Source of the DNA: Rhodocyclaceae bacterium
Lineage (GTDB): Bacteria; Pseudomonadota; Gammaproteobacteria; Burkholderiales; Rhodocyclaceae
DNA: 64,000 nt
Direction of reading: 5' to 3'
Assembly (NCBI GenBank): GCA_016791105.1
Contig: JAEUNM010000118.1
Coordinates: 124,001 to 188,000, forward strand
Part shown: positions 8,305 to 20,000 of the stretch, piece after piece
How the letters are laid out: each line of letters opens with the position of its first letter
Position numbering within the stretch: the stretch's first letter is position 1
Notes under the pieces: generated by a model
Told to the model about the DNA's origin: nothing
Databases searched by the model: none
What the model saw: the letters and a program-made list of their open reading frames with translations, nothing else
Program-made: the position numbers and the translations under genes

Positions 8305-11300
8305 ATGCCTACCGTATTCCCAGTACCCGAATTGCCCGCCGCGGGTAGCCGCGCGGACCTCGCGCGCCCCGGCGGTTCCGCCGACGCGCTGTTTTTGGCC
8401 GAGCTTGCGCGCACCAGCAGGCCACGCCCGCTGGTCGTGTTGACGCCGGACCCGCAGGACGCCCAGCGCCTGGCCGAAGAATGTGCATGGTTTGCGCCCG
8501 GCCTGCGCGTAATGCAATTGCCGGACTGGGAAACCCTGCCCTACGACCAGTTGTCGCCGCACCAGGATTTGGTGTCCGAGCGTCTGGCCAGTCTTTACGC
8601 CGTGTCGCGCGGGGAATTCGACCTGCTGCTGGTACCCGCTACAACCGCCCTATACCGCCTGGCGCCGCCCTCCTACCTTGCCGCGCACACCTTTTTCCTC
8701 AAGCGCGGCGATCGCCTCGACGCCGAAAAATTGCGCGCCCAGCTTGCCCTGGCCGGCTACAGCCACGTCACCCAGGTGGTGTCGCCGGGCGAATTCAGCG
8801 TGCGCGGAAGCCTGATCGACCTGTTTCCCATGGGCACCGCGCTGCCCTTGCGCATCGATCTGTTCGACGACGAAATCGATAGCCTGCGCACCTTCGACGT
8901 GGATACCCAGCGCACTGTCTATCCGGTCGATGAAATACGCCTGCTGCCGGCGCGCGAATTTCCCATCGACGAAAAAGGCCGCACGCGATTCCGCCAGCGC
9001 TTCCGCGAGCTGTTCCCGGACGCCACCAAAAGCGCGGTGTACAAGGACATTTCCAGCGGCGCCCTGCCCGCCGGCATCGAGTACTACCTGCCCTTGTTTT
9101 TCGAATCCACCGCCGCCCTGTTCGATTATCTGCCGGCCGCCACAACCCTGGTTACGGCGGGTGGCATCGATGGCGCCGTCGATCAGTTCTGGCGCGATAC
9201 CAAAAACCGCTTCGACGTGATGCGCGGCGACACCACACGCCCGCTGTTGCCGCCGTCCGACCTGTTCCTGAGTAGCGAACAGTTCTTCATCGCGCTGCGC
9301 CGCTTCGGCCGCATCGAATTGCGCGCCGGCGAGGCCGCCGGCCCCACCGCAGCCCTGCCCGACATCGCCTGCGAACGCAAGGCGGCGCGGCCGCTGGGCC
9401 GCTTTTCGGACTGGCTGGATGGCGCCGGCCGGCGCGTGCTGGTGCTGGCTGATGCGCCGGGCCGGCGCGAAACCATGGCCGAGCTGTTCGCCGAACATGG
9501 TCTGAAACCTGCTCCCTGTGCCGACTGGCAGGCCTTTTGCACGGCCGAGCAGCCGTTCATGCTGGGCGTGGGGCCGCTCGCGAGCGGATTCATGGTGCCC
9601 GCGGCCGGCATCGCGGTATTCACCGAAGCCGAGTTTTACCGTGGCGCGGCGCGCTCGCGCACGCGCGGACGCGACAACCGGCGCGCCACCATGGAAGGCT
9701 TTCTGCGCGACCTGTCGGAATTGCGCGTGGGCGATCCGGTGGTGCACGTACAGCACGGCATAGGGCGCTACCAGGGCCTCGTGAATCTGGACCTGGGCGA
9801 AGGCACGACGGAATTTCTGCACCTCGAATATGCCGGCGACACCAAACTGTACGTGCCGGTAACGCAGCTTGCGCTCATATCGCGCTATGGCGGGGTGCAA
9901 CCGGAAGCCGTCGTGCTGTCCACGCTGGGGTCCGGCCAATGGGACCGCGCCAAGCGCCGCGCCGCGGAACAGGCACACGACACCGCGGCGGAATTGCTGG
10001 CGCTGTACGCGCAACGCGAGGCGCGCGCCGGCCACGCTTTCAATTTTAGCAGCCACGATCTCGACGCTTTCGCGGAAGGTTTCGGCTTCGAAGAAACGCC
10101 GGACCAGCTCGCCGCCATCGCGGCCGTGCAGGCGGACATGAAATCCGGCCGCCCCATGGACCGCCTGGTATGTGGCGACGTCGGTTTCGGCAAGACCGAA
10201 GTGGCACTGCGGGCGGCATTCATCGCCGTATCGGACGGCCGCCAGGTGGCCATTCTGGCCCCCACCACGCTACTGGCGGAACAACATTTCCAGACCTTTT
10301 CCGACCGCTTCGCGGACTGGCCGGTACGCGTGGCCGAACTGTCGCGCTTCCGCAGCGCGAAAGAAATATCCGCCGCGCTCAAGGACGCCGCCGACGGCAA
10401 GATAGACATCGTGATCGGCACCCACCGCCTGCTGCAAAAGGACGTGCGCTTCAAGCGCCTGGGGCTGGTCATCATCGACGAAGAACATCGTTTCGGCGTG
10501 CGCCACAAGGAAGCGTTGAAACAATTGCGCGCCGAAGTCGACGTACTCACCCTGACCGCAACCCCCATACCGCGCACCTTGGGCATGTCGCTGGAAGGCT
10601 TGCGCGAAATATCGGTCATCGCCACCGCACCCAGCCGGCGTCTGGCGATACGCACTTTTGTTTCGCCCTGGTCGCGCGGACTGATACGCGAAGCCTGCCT
10701 GCGCGAATTCAAACGCGGCGGCCAGGTGTATTTCCTGCACAACGAAGTCGAAAGCATAGGGCGCATGCACGAAGCACTGGCGGAATTGCTGCCGGAGGCG
10801 CGCATCGCCATCGGCCACGGCCAGTTGCCGGAGCGCGAACTGGAACGCGTGATGCGCGATTTCACGCACCAGCGCAGCAATTTGCTGCTGTGCTCGACGA
10901 TTATCGAAACCGGCATAGACATCCCCAGCGCCAATACCATCGTGATCAACCGGGCGGATAAATTCGGCCTCGCGCAATTGCATCAGTTGCGCGGCCGCGT
11001 CGGCCGCTCGCACCATCAGGCCTATGCCTACCTGCTCACCGATCAGCACGCCAAACCCACCGAGCAGGCGCGGCGCCGGCTGGACGCCATACAGGCCATG
11101 GAAGAACTGGGCTCTGGTTTTTACCTGGCCATGCACGATCTGGAAATTCGCGGTGCCGGAGAAGTGCTGGGCGAATCGCAATCCGGCGAAATGCACGAAG
11201 TTGGCTTTGCACTCTATGCGGACATGCTCAAGGCCGCCGTAAGTGCGCTGCGCAAGGGCAAACAGGTGGATCTGACGCAGCCCCTGGAAATTACGTCCGA

Positions 11301-11736
11301 CATCAAACTGCACGCCAGCGCGCTATTGCCGGCCGATTACTGTAACGACATACACGAGCGGCTTACGCTCTATAAACGCCTGGCAAGCTGTGCCACGCGC
11401 GAAGAACTGGACGCCATGCGCGAAGAACTGATAGACCGCTTCGGCCCGCTGCCGGACCCGGCGCGGGTGCTGCTGGACACGCACCGCCTGCGCATCGCCG
11501 CACAGCCGCTGGGCGTCGCACGCATCGATGCATCGGAACAGCAAATATTGCTGCAATTCGTGCCGCAGCCGCCGCTAGACCCGGCCAACATCATTCGCCT
11601 GGTGCAGAGCGACCGCAACCTGCGCCTGGCCGGCCAGGACAAACTGGCCTGGAAGCGCACAAGCGGCGATGCCGCAGCACGCGCGGCGGCGGCACAGGAA
11701 CTTCTGCAGAAATTGCAGTCGCCACGCCCTAACTGA
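8305..11736 (+). CDS. mfd: Transcription-repair coupling factor Mfd
   Basis: A 1,143-residue protein, close to the 1,148 of E. coli Mfd. It recognises RNA polymerase stalled at lesions, pushes it off by ATP-driven translocation and recruits UvrA. Visible domains: UvrB-like N-terminal region (LPDWETLPYDQLSPHQD), the RNA-polymerase-interacting CarD-like domain (VGDPVVHVQHGIGRYQG), a RecG-like superfamily-2 helicase core with Walker A GDVGFGKTE (near residue 623), the DEEH box (IIDEEHRFGV) and motif VI (HQLRGRVGRS), and the C-terminal TRCF domain. The frame is open 164 codons further upstream, but ATG at 8305 (MPTVFPVPELP) gives the family length. aroG follows 73 bp later on the same strand. Confidence 0.97.
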   Translation: MPTVFPVPELPAAGSRADLARPGGSADALFLAELARTSRPRPLVVLTPDPQDAQRLAEECAWFAPGLRVMQLPDWETLPYDQLSPHQDLVSERLASLYAVSRGEFDLLLVPATTALYRLAPPSYLAAHTFFLKRGDRLDAEKLRAQLALAGYSHVTQVVSPGEFSVRGSLIDLFPMGTALPLRIDLFDDEIDSLRTFDVDTQRTVYPVDEIRLLPAREFPIDEKGRTRFRQRFRELFPDATKSAVYKDISSGALPAGIEYYLPLFFESTAALFDYLPAATTLVTAGGIDGAVDQFWRDTKNRFDVMRGDTTRPLLPPSDLFLSSEQFFIALRRFGRIELRAGEAAGPTAALPDIACERKAARPLGRFSDWLDGAGRRVLVLADAPGRRETMAELFAEHGLKPAPCADWQAFCTAEQPFMLGVGPLASGFMVPAAGIAVFTEAEFYRGAARSRTRGRDNRRATMEGFLRDLSELRVGDPVVHVQHGIGRYQGLVNLDLGEGTTEFLHLEYAGDTKLYVPVTQLALISRYGGVQPEAVVLSTLGSGQWDRAKRRAAEQAHDTAAELLALYAQREARAGHAFNFSSHDLDAFAEGFGFEETPDQLAAIAAVQADMKSGRPMDRLVCGDVGFGKTEVALRAAFIAVSDGRQVAILAPTTLLAEQHFQTFSDRFADWPVRVAELSRFRSAKEISAALKDAADGKIDIVIGTHRLLQKDVRFKRLGLVIIDEEHRFGVRHKEALKQLRAEVDVLTLTATPIPRTLGMSLEGLREISVIATAPSRRLAIRTFVSPWSRGLIREACLREFKRGGQVYFLHNEVESIGRMHEALAELLPEARIAIGHGQLPERELERVMRDFTHQRSNLLLCSTIIETGIDIPSANTIVINRADKFGLAQLHQLRGRVGRSHHQAYAYLLTDQHAKPTEQARRRLDAIQAMEELGSGFYLAMHDLEIRGAGEVLGESQSGEMHEVGFALYADMLKAAVSALRKGKQVDLTQPLEITSDIKLHASALLPADYCNDIHERLTLYKRLASCATREELDAMREELIDRFGPLPDPARVLLDTHRLRIAAQPLGVARIDASEQQILLQFVPQPPLDPANIIRLVQSDRNLRLAGQDKLAWKRTSGDAAARAAAAQELLQKLQSPRPN

Positions 11737-11809
11737 ACTGCGCGCACGGCTTCCATTGCGGCAGCGGCGTAGAGTAATATGTCCGCATAGCCGCGCCGGA
11801 GTGCACGCC

Positions 11810-12892
11810 ATGACCATACCCGTAATGCCGGTGGACGATATCAATATCGAGTCATTTGATCTCATGCCGCCGCCTGTGGACATCCGTACCCAGGTGCCGA
11901 TCACCGAAAACGCCATCGCCAATGTGATTTCGCACCGGCGCGCGCTGTGCGACATACTCGATCGCAAGGATCCGCGCCTGTTCGTGGTGATCGGCCCCTG
12001 CTCCATCCACGACCCCGTCGCCGGCCTCGACTACGCCGAGCGGCTCGCGAGGCTGGCGGCGAAAGTAAGCGAAACCCTGTTCGTGGTCATGCGTGTCTAT
12101 TTCGAAAAGCCACGCACCGCAATCGGCTGGAAAGGTTACATCAACGACCCCTACATGGACGATTCCTTCCGCATCGACGAAGGCATGGTGAAAGCGCGCG
12201 AATTTTTGCTCAAGGTGGTCGAACTGGGCCTGCCCACCGCCACCGAGGCACTCGATCCGCTCGCGCCGCAATATCTGGGCGACCTGATAAGTTGGACCGC
12301 CATAGGCGCGCGCACCTCGGAATCGCAAACGCACCGCGAAATGGCGAGCGGACTATCCACGCCGGTGGGCTTCAAGAACGGCACCGACGGCGATCTGGAA
12401 GTCGCCATCAATGCCATCGTGTCGGCCGCCAATCCGCACAGCTTTCTGGGCGTCAATCGCTATGGCCGTTCGGCCATCATACGCACGCGCGGCAACCCAT
12501 ATGGTCATGTGGTATTGCGCGGCGGCGGCGGGCGGCCCAATTACGATACCGTCAGCGTGGCACTGGCCGAACAGGCGCTTGCTAAAGCCAAATTGCCGCA
12601 AAACATCGTGGTCGATTGTTCACACGCCAATTCGTTCAAGAAGCACGATCTGCAGCCGGCCGTGCTGTATGACGTCGTGCACCAGTTGCGCATGGGCAAC
12701 CGCTCCATAGTCGGGCTCATGGTCGAAAGTTTCATCGAGCCGGGCAATCAGTCCATCCCGGCCGATCGCAGCAAGCTCAAATACGGTTGTTCGGTCACTG
12801 ACGCCTGCATTGATTGGGACACCACCGAAAACGTGCTGCTGACCGCGGACCGCGAATTGCGCGGCATGCTTGCCGCGCGGACAGCCGGGTGA
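11810..12892 (+). CDS. aroG: Class I 3-deoxy-D-arabino-heptulosonate 7-phosphate synthase
   Basis: A 360-residue enzyme that condenses phosphoenolpyruvate with erythrose 4-phosphate, the first step of the shikimate pathway to aromatic amino acids. It follows the E. coli AroF/AroG/AroH pattern throughout: GPCSIHDP with the metal-binding Cys, the PEP/E4P segment EKPRTAIGWKGYINDP, SWTAIGARTSESQ, PVGFKNGTDGD and DCSHANS. The start at 11810 (MTIPVMPVDDIN) fits the family N-terminus, which carries the feedback-inhibitor site in the E. coli enzymes. Which aromatic amino acid inhibits this copy cannot be read from the sequence, so the AroG name marks the family rather than a Phe-sensitive isoenzyme. 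Its TGA overlaps the GTG start of serB. Confidence 0.95.
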   Translation: MTIPVMPVDDINIESFDLMPPPVDIRTQVPITENAIANVISHRRALCDILDRKDPRLFVVIGPCSIHDPVAGLDYAERLARLAAKVSETLFVVMRVYFEKPRTAIGWKGYINDPYMDDSFRIDEGMVKAREFLLKVVELGLPTATEALDPLAPQYLGDLISWTAIGARTSESQTHREMASGLSTPVGFKNGTDGDLEVAINAIVSAANPHSFLGVNRYGRSAIIRTRGNPYGHVVLRGGGGRPNYDTVSVALAEQALAKAKLPQNIVVDCSHANSFKKHDLQPAVLYDVVHQLRMGNRSIVGLMVESFIEPGNQSIPADRSKLKYGCSVTDACIDWDTTENVLLTADRELRGMLAARTAG

Positions 12893-13734
12893 ACGACGCC
12901 CTCGACCTGGTCGTACAAGGGCAGGACGTCGAAACCCGCGATCTCAAGGATCTCGCCAAACTAAGCCGCGCGCGTGCCATCCTGCAGCCCATGCTGCAGG
13001 TGTTCCGCCTCGTCGAGGCCGCCTACATGCCGCACGAGGTGGCAGACTTTTGCGCGCCACGCGGGCTCGATTTCGGCTATGTACCACCGGCGCGGCGCCT
13101 CTCCGACATGCGCCTGTTCGTCACCGACATGGATTCGACCCTGATCACCATCGAATGCATAGACGAACTTGCCGCCCTCCACGGCATCAAGTCCGAAGTG
13201 GCCGTCATCACGGAATCGGCCATGCGCGGAGAAATCGATTTCACTGCAAGCCTGCACGCGCGCATCGCGCTGCTGCGTGGCCTCCCGGAACAGGCGCTGG
13301 CCCGCGTCTATGAGGAACGCCTGGCCTTGTCACCCGGTGCCGAAAGGCTCATGACATTATTGAAACGAGCCGGCATCACCACCGTGCTGGTATCCGGCGG
13401 CTTCACCTATTTTACCGACCGGCTCAAAGCCCGCCTGGGTTTCGATCATGCCTGGTCCAACCAGCTAGAAATTGACTCGGGCAAACTAAGCGGGCGCATC
13501 GCCGGCGACATTGTCGATGCCGCGGCGAAGCGGCGCCACCTGCTCGACGTGCAGCACCGACTGGGTGCGACGCGCGAGCAAACCATCGCCGCCGGTGACG
13601 GCGCCAATGACATCCCAATGCTGGGCGAGGCCGCGGTAAGCATCGCCTACCGCGCCAAACCGGCAGTACGTGCCGTGGCTACCTATGCGCTGGACCACGT
13701 CGGCCTCGACGGCATTACGGGGTTTTTTGCCTGA
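12889..13734 (+). CDS. serB: Phosphoserine phosphatase SerB
   Basis: A 281-residue HAD-superfamily phosphatase that converts O-phosphoserine to serine, the last step of serine synthesis. Catalytic motif I is VTDMDSTLIT with Asp80 (nucleophile) and Asp82; motif II is VLVSGGFTYF and motif III is GDGANDIPML. The N-terminal ~75 residues are short and lack the double ACT arrangement of some SerB proteins. The GTG at 12889 is chosen because it forms a GTGA overlap with the aroG stop, implying translational coupling; the frame is open for 25 codons upstream inside aroG. Pairing of serine and aromatic biosynthesis genes may reflect shared expression in amino-acid synthesis. Confidence 0.95.
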   Translation: MNDALDLVVQGQDVETRDLKDLAKLSRARAILQPMLQVFRLVEAAYMPHEVADFCAPRGLDFGYVPPARRLSDMRLFVTDMDSTLITIECIDELAALHGIKSEVAVITESAMRGEIDFTASLHARIALLRGLPEQALARVYEERLALSPGAERLMTLLKRAGITTVLVSGGFTYFTDRLKARLGFDHAWSNQLEIDSGKLSGRIAGDIVDAAAKRRHLLDVQHRLGATREQTIAAGDGANDIPMLGEAAVSIAYRAKPAVRAVATYALDHVGLDGITGFFA

Positions 13735-14075
13735 ACCCAGGCTTGCGCCAAGCCTTCGCGCCACCTGGTCTCACCGAAGCGCCCGTTTTTCCATGTAATG
13801 TGTAATCCCCCAAATTGGCATCGCACGGCTTGTATGCGGGCCAAACGCTCGATCATGAGAAGATTTTCGACACCTCTTCGCCAAGCAGTTGGATATTTCT
13901 TAAACTCGCCGGGTTTTTGTCGCTGTATTTGAGTCGGGTATTCACATCAACTTGGCGTGCAACAGGATTGCGCGGGCAGGATACTTCTGGCTAAAATGCG
14001 GCAGGCGTCAAAAAATCAAACACAAATATTCGGGGGTCCTGCTTGCTACTGCTTCGAGGGGAGCATCGCCCGTTC
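13735..14075. other. Intergenic region upstream of the giant repeat-protein gene
   Basis: About 340 bases between serB and the giant gene, more AT-rich than the surroundings. I see no coding sequence. A small hairpin (AGGCTTGCGCCAAGCCT, near 13738-13754) lies just after serB without a clear T-run. A possible sigma-70 promoter sits near 13968-13997 and is listed separately. Confidence 0.5.
13968..13997 (+). promoter_or_regulatory. Possible sigma-70 promoter for the giant repeat-protein operon
   Basis: TTGCGC (13968-13973) and TAAAAT (13992-13997) are separated by 18 bases, about 80 bases before the chosen ATG, in an AT-richer stretch. The -35 is only a partial match, so this is a guess from spacing and position. 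Confidence 0.3.
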
Positions 14076-17000
14076 ATGGGCGTGTCATTCGCGCGGCCAC
14101 TCAAGGCGCTGTCGATCCCCAATTTCCTTAAAGTTGTCCTGTTCGCGCTGTTCGTATCGGCCGGCATGGCAGCACGCGCCGATGTCGATCTGGTCGTCAA
14201 CAATTCCGACAGCGTAGGCGGCACCCTGTACGACCCGGTCGCCAACGGCGGCACCATGAAATATGAGGTGCGGGTGGCCAATAACGGCACCACACCGGCG
14301 ACCGGTGTGGTGCTGACCGACACCCTGCCGGCCAATTCCACCTTCGTGAGCGCCGTACCCAGCCAGGGTAGTTGCAATGCCCCCGCAGGCGGTACGCTCA
14401 CCTGCAACCTGGGTGGGCTGAATGGCTCCGGCGCAGCCACCGCGTCCGTGCTCATTACCCTGCAGGCCGCGGCGCAGGGCATAGTACATAACATAGCCAG
14501 TGCCGTTGCCAACGAGCCGGATGCCGACAATACCAACGATACAAACATCGACGAAGCCACGACGATCACCACTGGCGCCGATCTGGTCGCCACCAAAACT
14601 GCATCATCCAGTCCGGTACCGAACGGCGGAATTCTTACGTATACGCTGCGCGTCACCAATAACGGTCCGGATGCAAGTTCATCCTTGCGTGTCACCGACG
14701 ATCTGCCAACCGGATTTGTGGTCAACGGCGCGCTCCCGTCAGGCTGCGGACAAGCCGGTCAGACCGTCACCTGCAATGTGCTTTCCAGCATTGCCGCCCA
14801 CACCACGCTTACCCTGGGCACGATTTCCGGTCAGGTCGGTGCGTCGGGCGGTTCCACGCTTACCAATGCAATGTCGGTGCAAAGCACCGGCAGCACGCCC
14901 GACCCCGACACCTCGAACAACACTTTCACACTCGATACGCCGGTCAGCGGCGGGTCAGATGTGCGCGTCACCAAGTCGGTAAGCCCGTTCATCAACACTG
15001 CGTCGAGCCCGGGCGTGGTAGGTGGCAACTATACCTTCACGCTGGCGGTGAGCTATACCGGCGACGACCCGCAAGATCTGGTACTTACCGATACCGTACC
15101 GGCGCAACTGCAAATCACCACGGCATCGCCTTTTTCGCAGAATGGCTGGAACTGCAGCATAACGGGCCAGACCGTGACCTGCACACGAGCAAGCGGGGGC
15201 GGCGGCGCAGGCAGTGCGGTCAGCGTCGGCAGCGTCAGCATTGCCACGACGGCCATTTCCGCCGGGACAACCATCACCAACACGGCCAACGTCAGTTCGT
15301 CCACGCCAGACCCCGTAAGTACAAATAACAGTTTCACCGTTTCATTCAATATCATTACGTCTGCGAGCGATTTGCGCGCAAACAAAACCGGGCCGGCTGG
15401 CAGTGTGCCCGCGGGTGGAAATTTCAACTGGCAGATATCAGTTGCAAACCAGGGCCCCAACCGCTTCACCGGTCTGCTCACGATGACCGATACGGTGCCG
15501 ATCGGCGTCACGGTCAATTCTTACACGCAGTCAAGTTCAAATTTCTGGTCCTGCGCGCCAGCGGCGCCATTTACCAGCAGCGCCGGCAATAACGCCATAA
15601 CGTGCACGCATACCTATACCTCGGGCGTACCACTTGCGGCAAGTACCACTATTAGTTCCCCCAGCGTCACGATCAACGCGACCGCACCTGTTGCCGGCAA
15701 CTACACCAACAGTATGTGCGTGTCCAGCGCCGCCTCGGGCGCAAACGTACCATTGCTCGACCCCAACTCGAGCAATGACTGCGCCTCGCATACTGCGACG
15801 GCGAAAACCGGCAATCAGGCCGACGTGCAGGTATTCAAGGCCGCCTCTCTGGCCACGGTGCCCGCTGGCGCCGTACTTACCTATACGATAGAGGTGGTCA
15901 ATGCCGGCCCCGACGCGACCACCAACGTCACGCTGACTGACAGCCTTGCGTCGCTCATCAACAGCAATACGAGCGGTGTCAAACCCGGCCTCGAGGCGCT
16001 TACCCTGACCGCAAACAGTGCGAGCGGCGCGTCGTGCGCGAGCAGCGTGTCATCGAGCACCAGCATCGGTGTCAGTTGTTCCTTCGACACGCTGCCGGTG
16101 TGCACGCGCAATAGCAACTGCCCTGTCATTCAAATCAGCATACGGCCCAGCGCCACGGTAATCAATCGAACCAATACCGCGACCGCAGTTTCCGCCGACA
16201 TACCGGATCCGAATCAAACCAACAATTCCGCAAGCGTCACGACTACGGTCACGGCAGGCGCCGACATGGTTGCGACCAAAGTCAACACGCCCAACCCGGT
16301 GGCGGCCGGCACGCCGCTCACCTATGTGCTTACGGCCAAGAACAATGGAGGTCCGAGTACTGCGACCAACGTTACCCTGACCGATACCTTGCCGCTGGAC
16401 GTGACCTTCGTATCGGCCACAGCCGCGGGCGGGGGCACGTGCGCCACGACACCGGGTGCGGAAACGACCACCACCAGCGCCAATCGCACTGTGCAGTGCA
16501 GTTGGGCGAGCATAGGTGTAGGCAGCCAGCAGACCGCGACGCTGATCGTGCGGCCCAATACCGTGACGCGCGGGACTGTACTGACCAATAGCGTCACCGT
16601 CGCAAGTGCCACCGGCGAGGTCGACCCCAGCAACAACACGGCAACTTCGACGGCGACGGTGACCAACCCCAGCGTCGATCTGATCGCGAACAAATCCGAC
16701 AACCCCGACCCGACCGCGGTCGGCGACACGGTCGATTACACGCTTACCGCCACGAATAACGGCCCATCTACGGCCGAGACGGTACAACTTGTCGACACCA
16801 TGCCGCCGACGCTGCTAAGTTTCGTGTCGGTCACACCGCCAGCCGGCGTAAACTGCCCCACGCTGCCGGCGGTGGGCCAGATAGGCGGCACGCTCATATG
16901 CGATGTCGGTACGCTCATCGCAAATAGTTCGCGCTCGGTGGTCGTGCGCATGTTGGGTACTGCGGCAGGCATCGCCACCAACCAACTCACAGTACGCTCG

Positions 17001-20000
17001 GCGGAATCCCAGGCCGGTCTGGACAGCAATACCGCCAATAATTCGGTCAGCGAAAACACTACGGTACGCGAAAAAGCCGACCTGGAAGTGGTGTCGAAAA
17101 TCGCCACGCCGGCTACAGTCGCCTTACGCCGGCCGTTCAATTACACCATCGTGGTGCGCAATAACGGGCCGGGGGTGGGTGCCAACACCGTCGTGACAGA
17201 CAATCTGCCGGCCGGACTGAAACTCACCGGCACCCCTGGCGTGGTCGTCAATAGCGGAAGTTTCAGTGCCACCACCTGCACTGCGGCAGCGGACTTGCAG
17301 TCGTTTTCGTGCAATTTCGGCAGCGTTAGCAACGGCGCCGTCGCGACCATCGCGGCGCCCATGATCGCAGTTACTGCTCCGGCCGGCGGCAGCTACACCA
17401 ATACCGCGACGGTCGCCACCACTTCCAAGGACGAGGTACCCGCCAATAACAGCAATTCCGGCCCGATCACCGTGCAGTCCGCCTCGATCGCCGGGCGCGT
17501 CTATCTCGATTCCAACCTGGACAGCAGCGCCGGAGCCGGCGAAGGCCTATCCGGCATTACGGTCACACTAAGCGGAAGTACCTTCGACGCTCAGCCCGTC
17601 ACGCTCACCACCACGACGGACGCAAGCGGCAACTTTTCATTCGCGGGTCTGGCGGCCTCGGATGCCGGCGGCTATACGCTCGTCGAAACCCAACCGGGCG
17701 CCCATCTGGACAGCAAGGAAGTCGCCGGCACTTCCGGCGGCAATGTTCCGGCACTTACCGACACCGGCAATTCAGCGCAGCAGAACACCATCGCGGCGAT
17801 CATCCTGAATGACAATACTGCCGCCACCGGCTACCTGTTCGAAGAAGTCCCCACGCCGGCCATATCCGGCATCGTTTATGTCGACAGCGATGGCAACGGC
17901 CACAAGGACGTCGGTGAAACCACGGGCATCGCGGGTGCCGTGGTCACACTTAGTGGCACCAATCCGCTCGGGCAGAGCGTTTCCTGCAGCATCACCACGC
18001 CCGCTTCGGGTGTCTATGCCTTCACGATTTCGAATTGCCCCAATCTGCGGCCCGGCGCCAATTACACGCTGAGCGAATCTCTATCCGGCTACGCGAACAC
18101 GGGTGCGGAAGCCGGCACCGGCGGCGGCACGGCCAGCGGTGCCGGCGTATCGCCACAAACCACCACAGCGATTACATTAAATGGCACCCTCACAGGATAT
18201 AACTTCGGCCATCGCCAGGATGTGGCCAGCATTGCCGGCAGCGTCTATGTCGACGCCAACGACAACGGCCTGCGCGACGCCGGCGAGCCCGGCATTGCGG
18301 GAGTAACGATCACGCTGTCAGGTACTTCTGGCGGCACGACCGTAACCGACGCCAGCGGTGCGTTCGGCTTTTCCAATCTGCCTCCCGGCACCTATACACT
18401 GACCGAAACCCAGCCGGCCGGCTTCAACGACGGCCGCGAAACCGCCGGTACGCCGGACGGCACGGTGGATAACAGCGCCTTCGATGCCACGGCCGCGCAC
18501 AACAGCATTAGCGCCATCCACCTGACGGCGGGCAGTTCGGCCACCGGCCACCTGTTCGGCGAGCGCACTCCGCTGGGCAGCCTGAGCGGCTTCGTCTATG
18601 AAGACCGCAACAACAACGGCGCCAAGGATGCCGGCGAGCCGGGCATTGCCGGCGTCGCGCTCGCATTGAGCGGCACCAACACCCTGGGCCAGGCCGTCAA
18701 TACGACAGCGACTACTGCAGCCGACGGCAGCTACAGCTTCGCCAATCTGGCCAGCGCCGGGGCCGGCGGCTACACCCTGGTCGAAACCCATCCCGCGGCC
18801 TATCTGGACGGCAAGGAAGCTGCCGGCACGGCCGGCGGCAGCGCCGCCAACACAGCATTCAGCAGCGCCGCAGAAAACAACCGCATAACGGCCATCGCCT
18901 TCAATGCCGCCAGCGGCGCCAGCGGCTATCTGTTCGGCGAATTGCAGCCCGCGACGCTCGCCGGTGCCGTCTATGTGGACGCCAACGCCAATGCCGCGCG
19001 CGATGCCGGCGAAGGTCTGGCCGGCGTGTCCCTACGCCTGACCGGCACCGACGATACCGGCGCAGCCGTGGATATCCAGACCAGCACAGGCGCTGACGGC
19101 AGCTACAGCTTCGCAAATCTGCGCCCCGGCAACTATGTGGTGACCGAAACCCAGCCCGCCGGCTATGGAAATGGCGCGACCGTCGCCGGCAGTGCCGGCG
19201 GCACGGCCGGCAGCGATACCGTCAGCGCCATTACGCTCGCCCAGGGCGCGAGCGGCACGGGTTACGACTTCCGCGAAACCACCGCCAGCCTGAGCGGCAG
19301 CGTGTATATCGACGCCAATGACAACGCCGGCAAGGATGCCGGTGAAGCGGGCATCGCCGGCGTCACGATCACGCTCACCGGCACCGACACCGCCGGCAAC
19401 GCGGTAAGCCGCACGGCCACCACGGCAGCAGACGGCAGCTACAGCTTCACCGGCCTGCTCGCCCCCAATGCCGCCGGCTACACGCTCACCGAAACCCAGC
19501 CCGGCGGCTTCAACGACGGCCGCGAAACCGCCGGCCCGCCGGACGGCACGGTGGATAACAGCGCCTTCGATGCCACGGCCGCGCACAACAGCATTAGCGC
19601 CATCCACCTGACGGCGGGCAGTTCGGCCACCGGCCACCTGTTCGGCGAACGGCGTGTCGCAGCCAGCCTGTCGGGCTTCGTATATCTGGACAACAACGAC
19701 AACGGAATCCGCGAAGCGGGCGAGCCCGGCATCGCAGGCGCCCGAATTCACCTCGCCGGCACTGATATCGACGGCAACCCGGTCAGCCGCGACGCAACGA
19801 CCGCCGCAGATGGCTCATATCACTTCGACAACCTGCCGCCCTCGAATGCGGCCGGCTACCTGCTGACGGAAGACCAGCCGGCTGGATTTAACGATGGCAA
19901 GGACGCGCGCGGCACGGCAGGCGGCGTGTTGGGAAATGACCGCGTAAGCGCTATTTCACTCGCCGCGGCGCAGAACGCCACCGGCTATACCTTCGGTGAA

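Noticed and set aside
8650..10056. 468-codon minus-strand open frame opposite mfd
   Set aside because: mfd is unmistakable on the plus strand; the antisense product is low-complexity Gly/Ala/Arg-rich.
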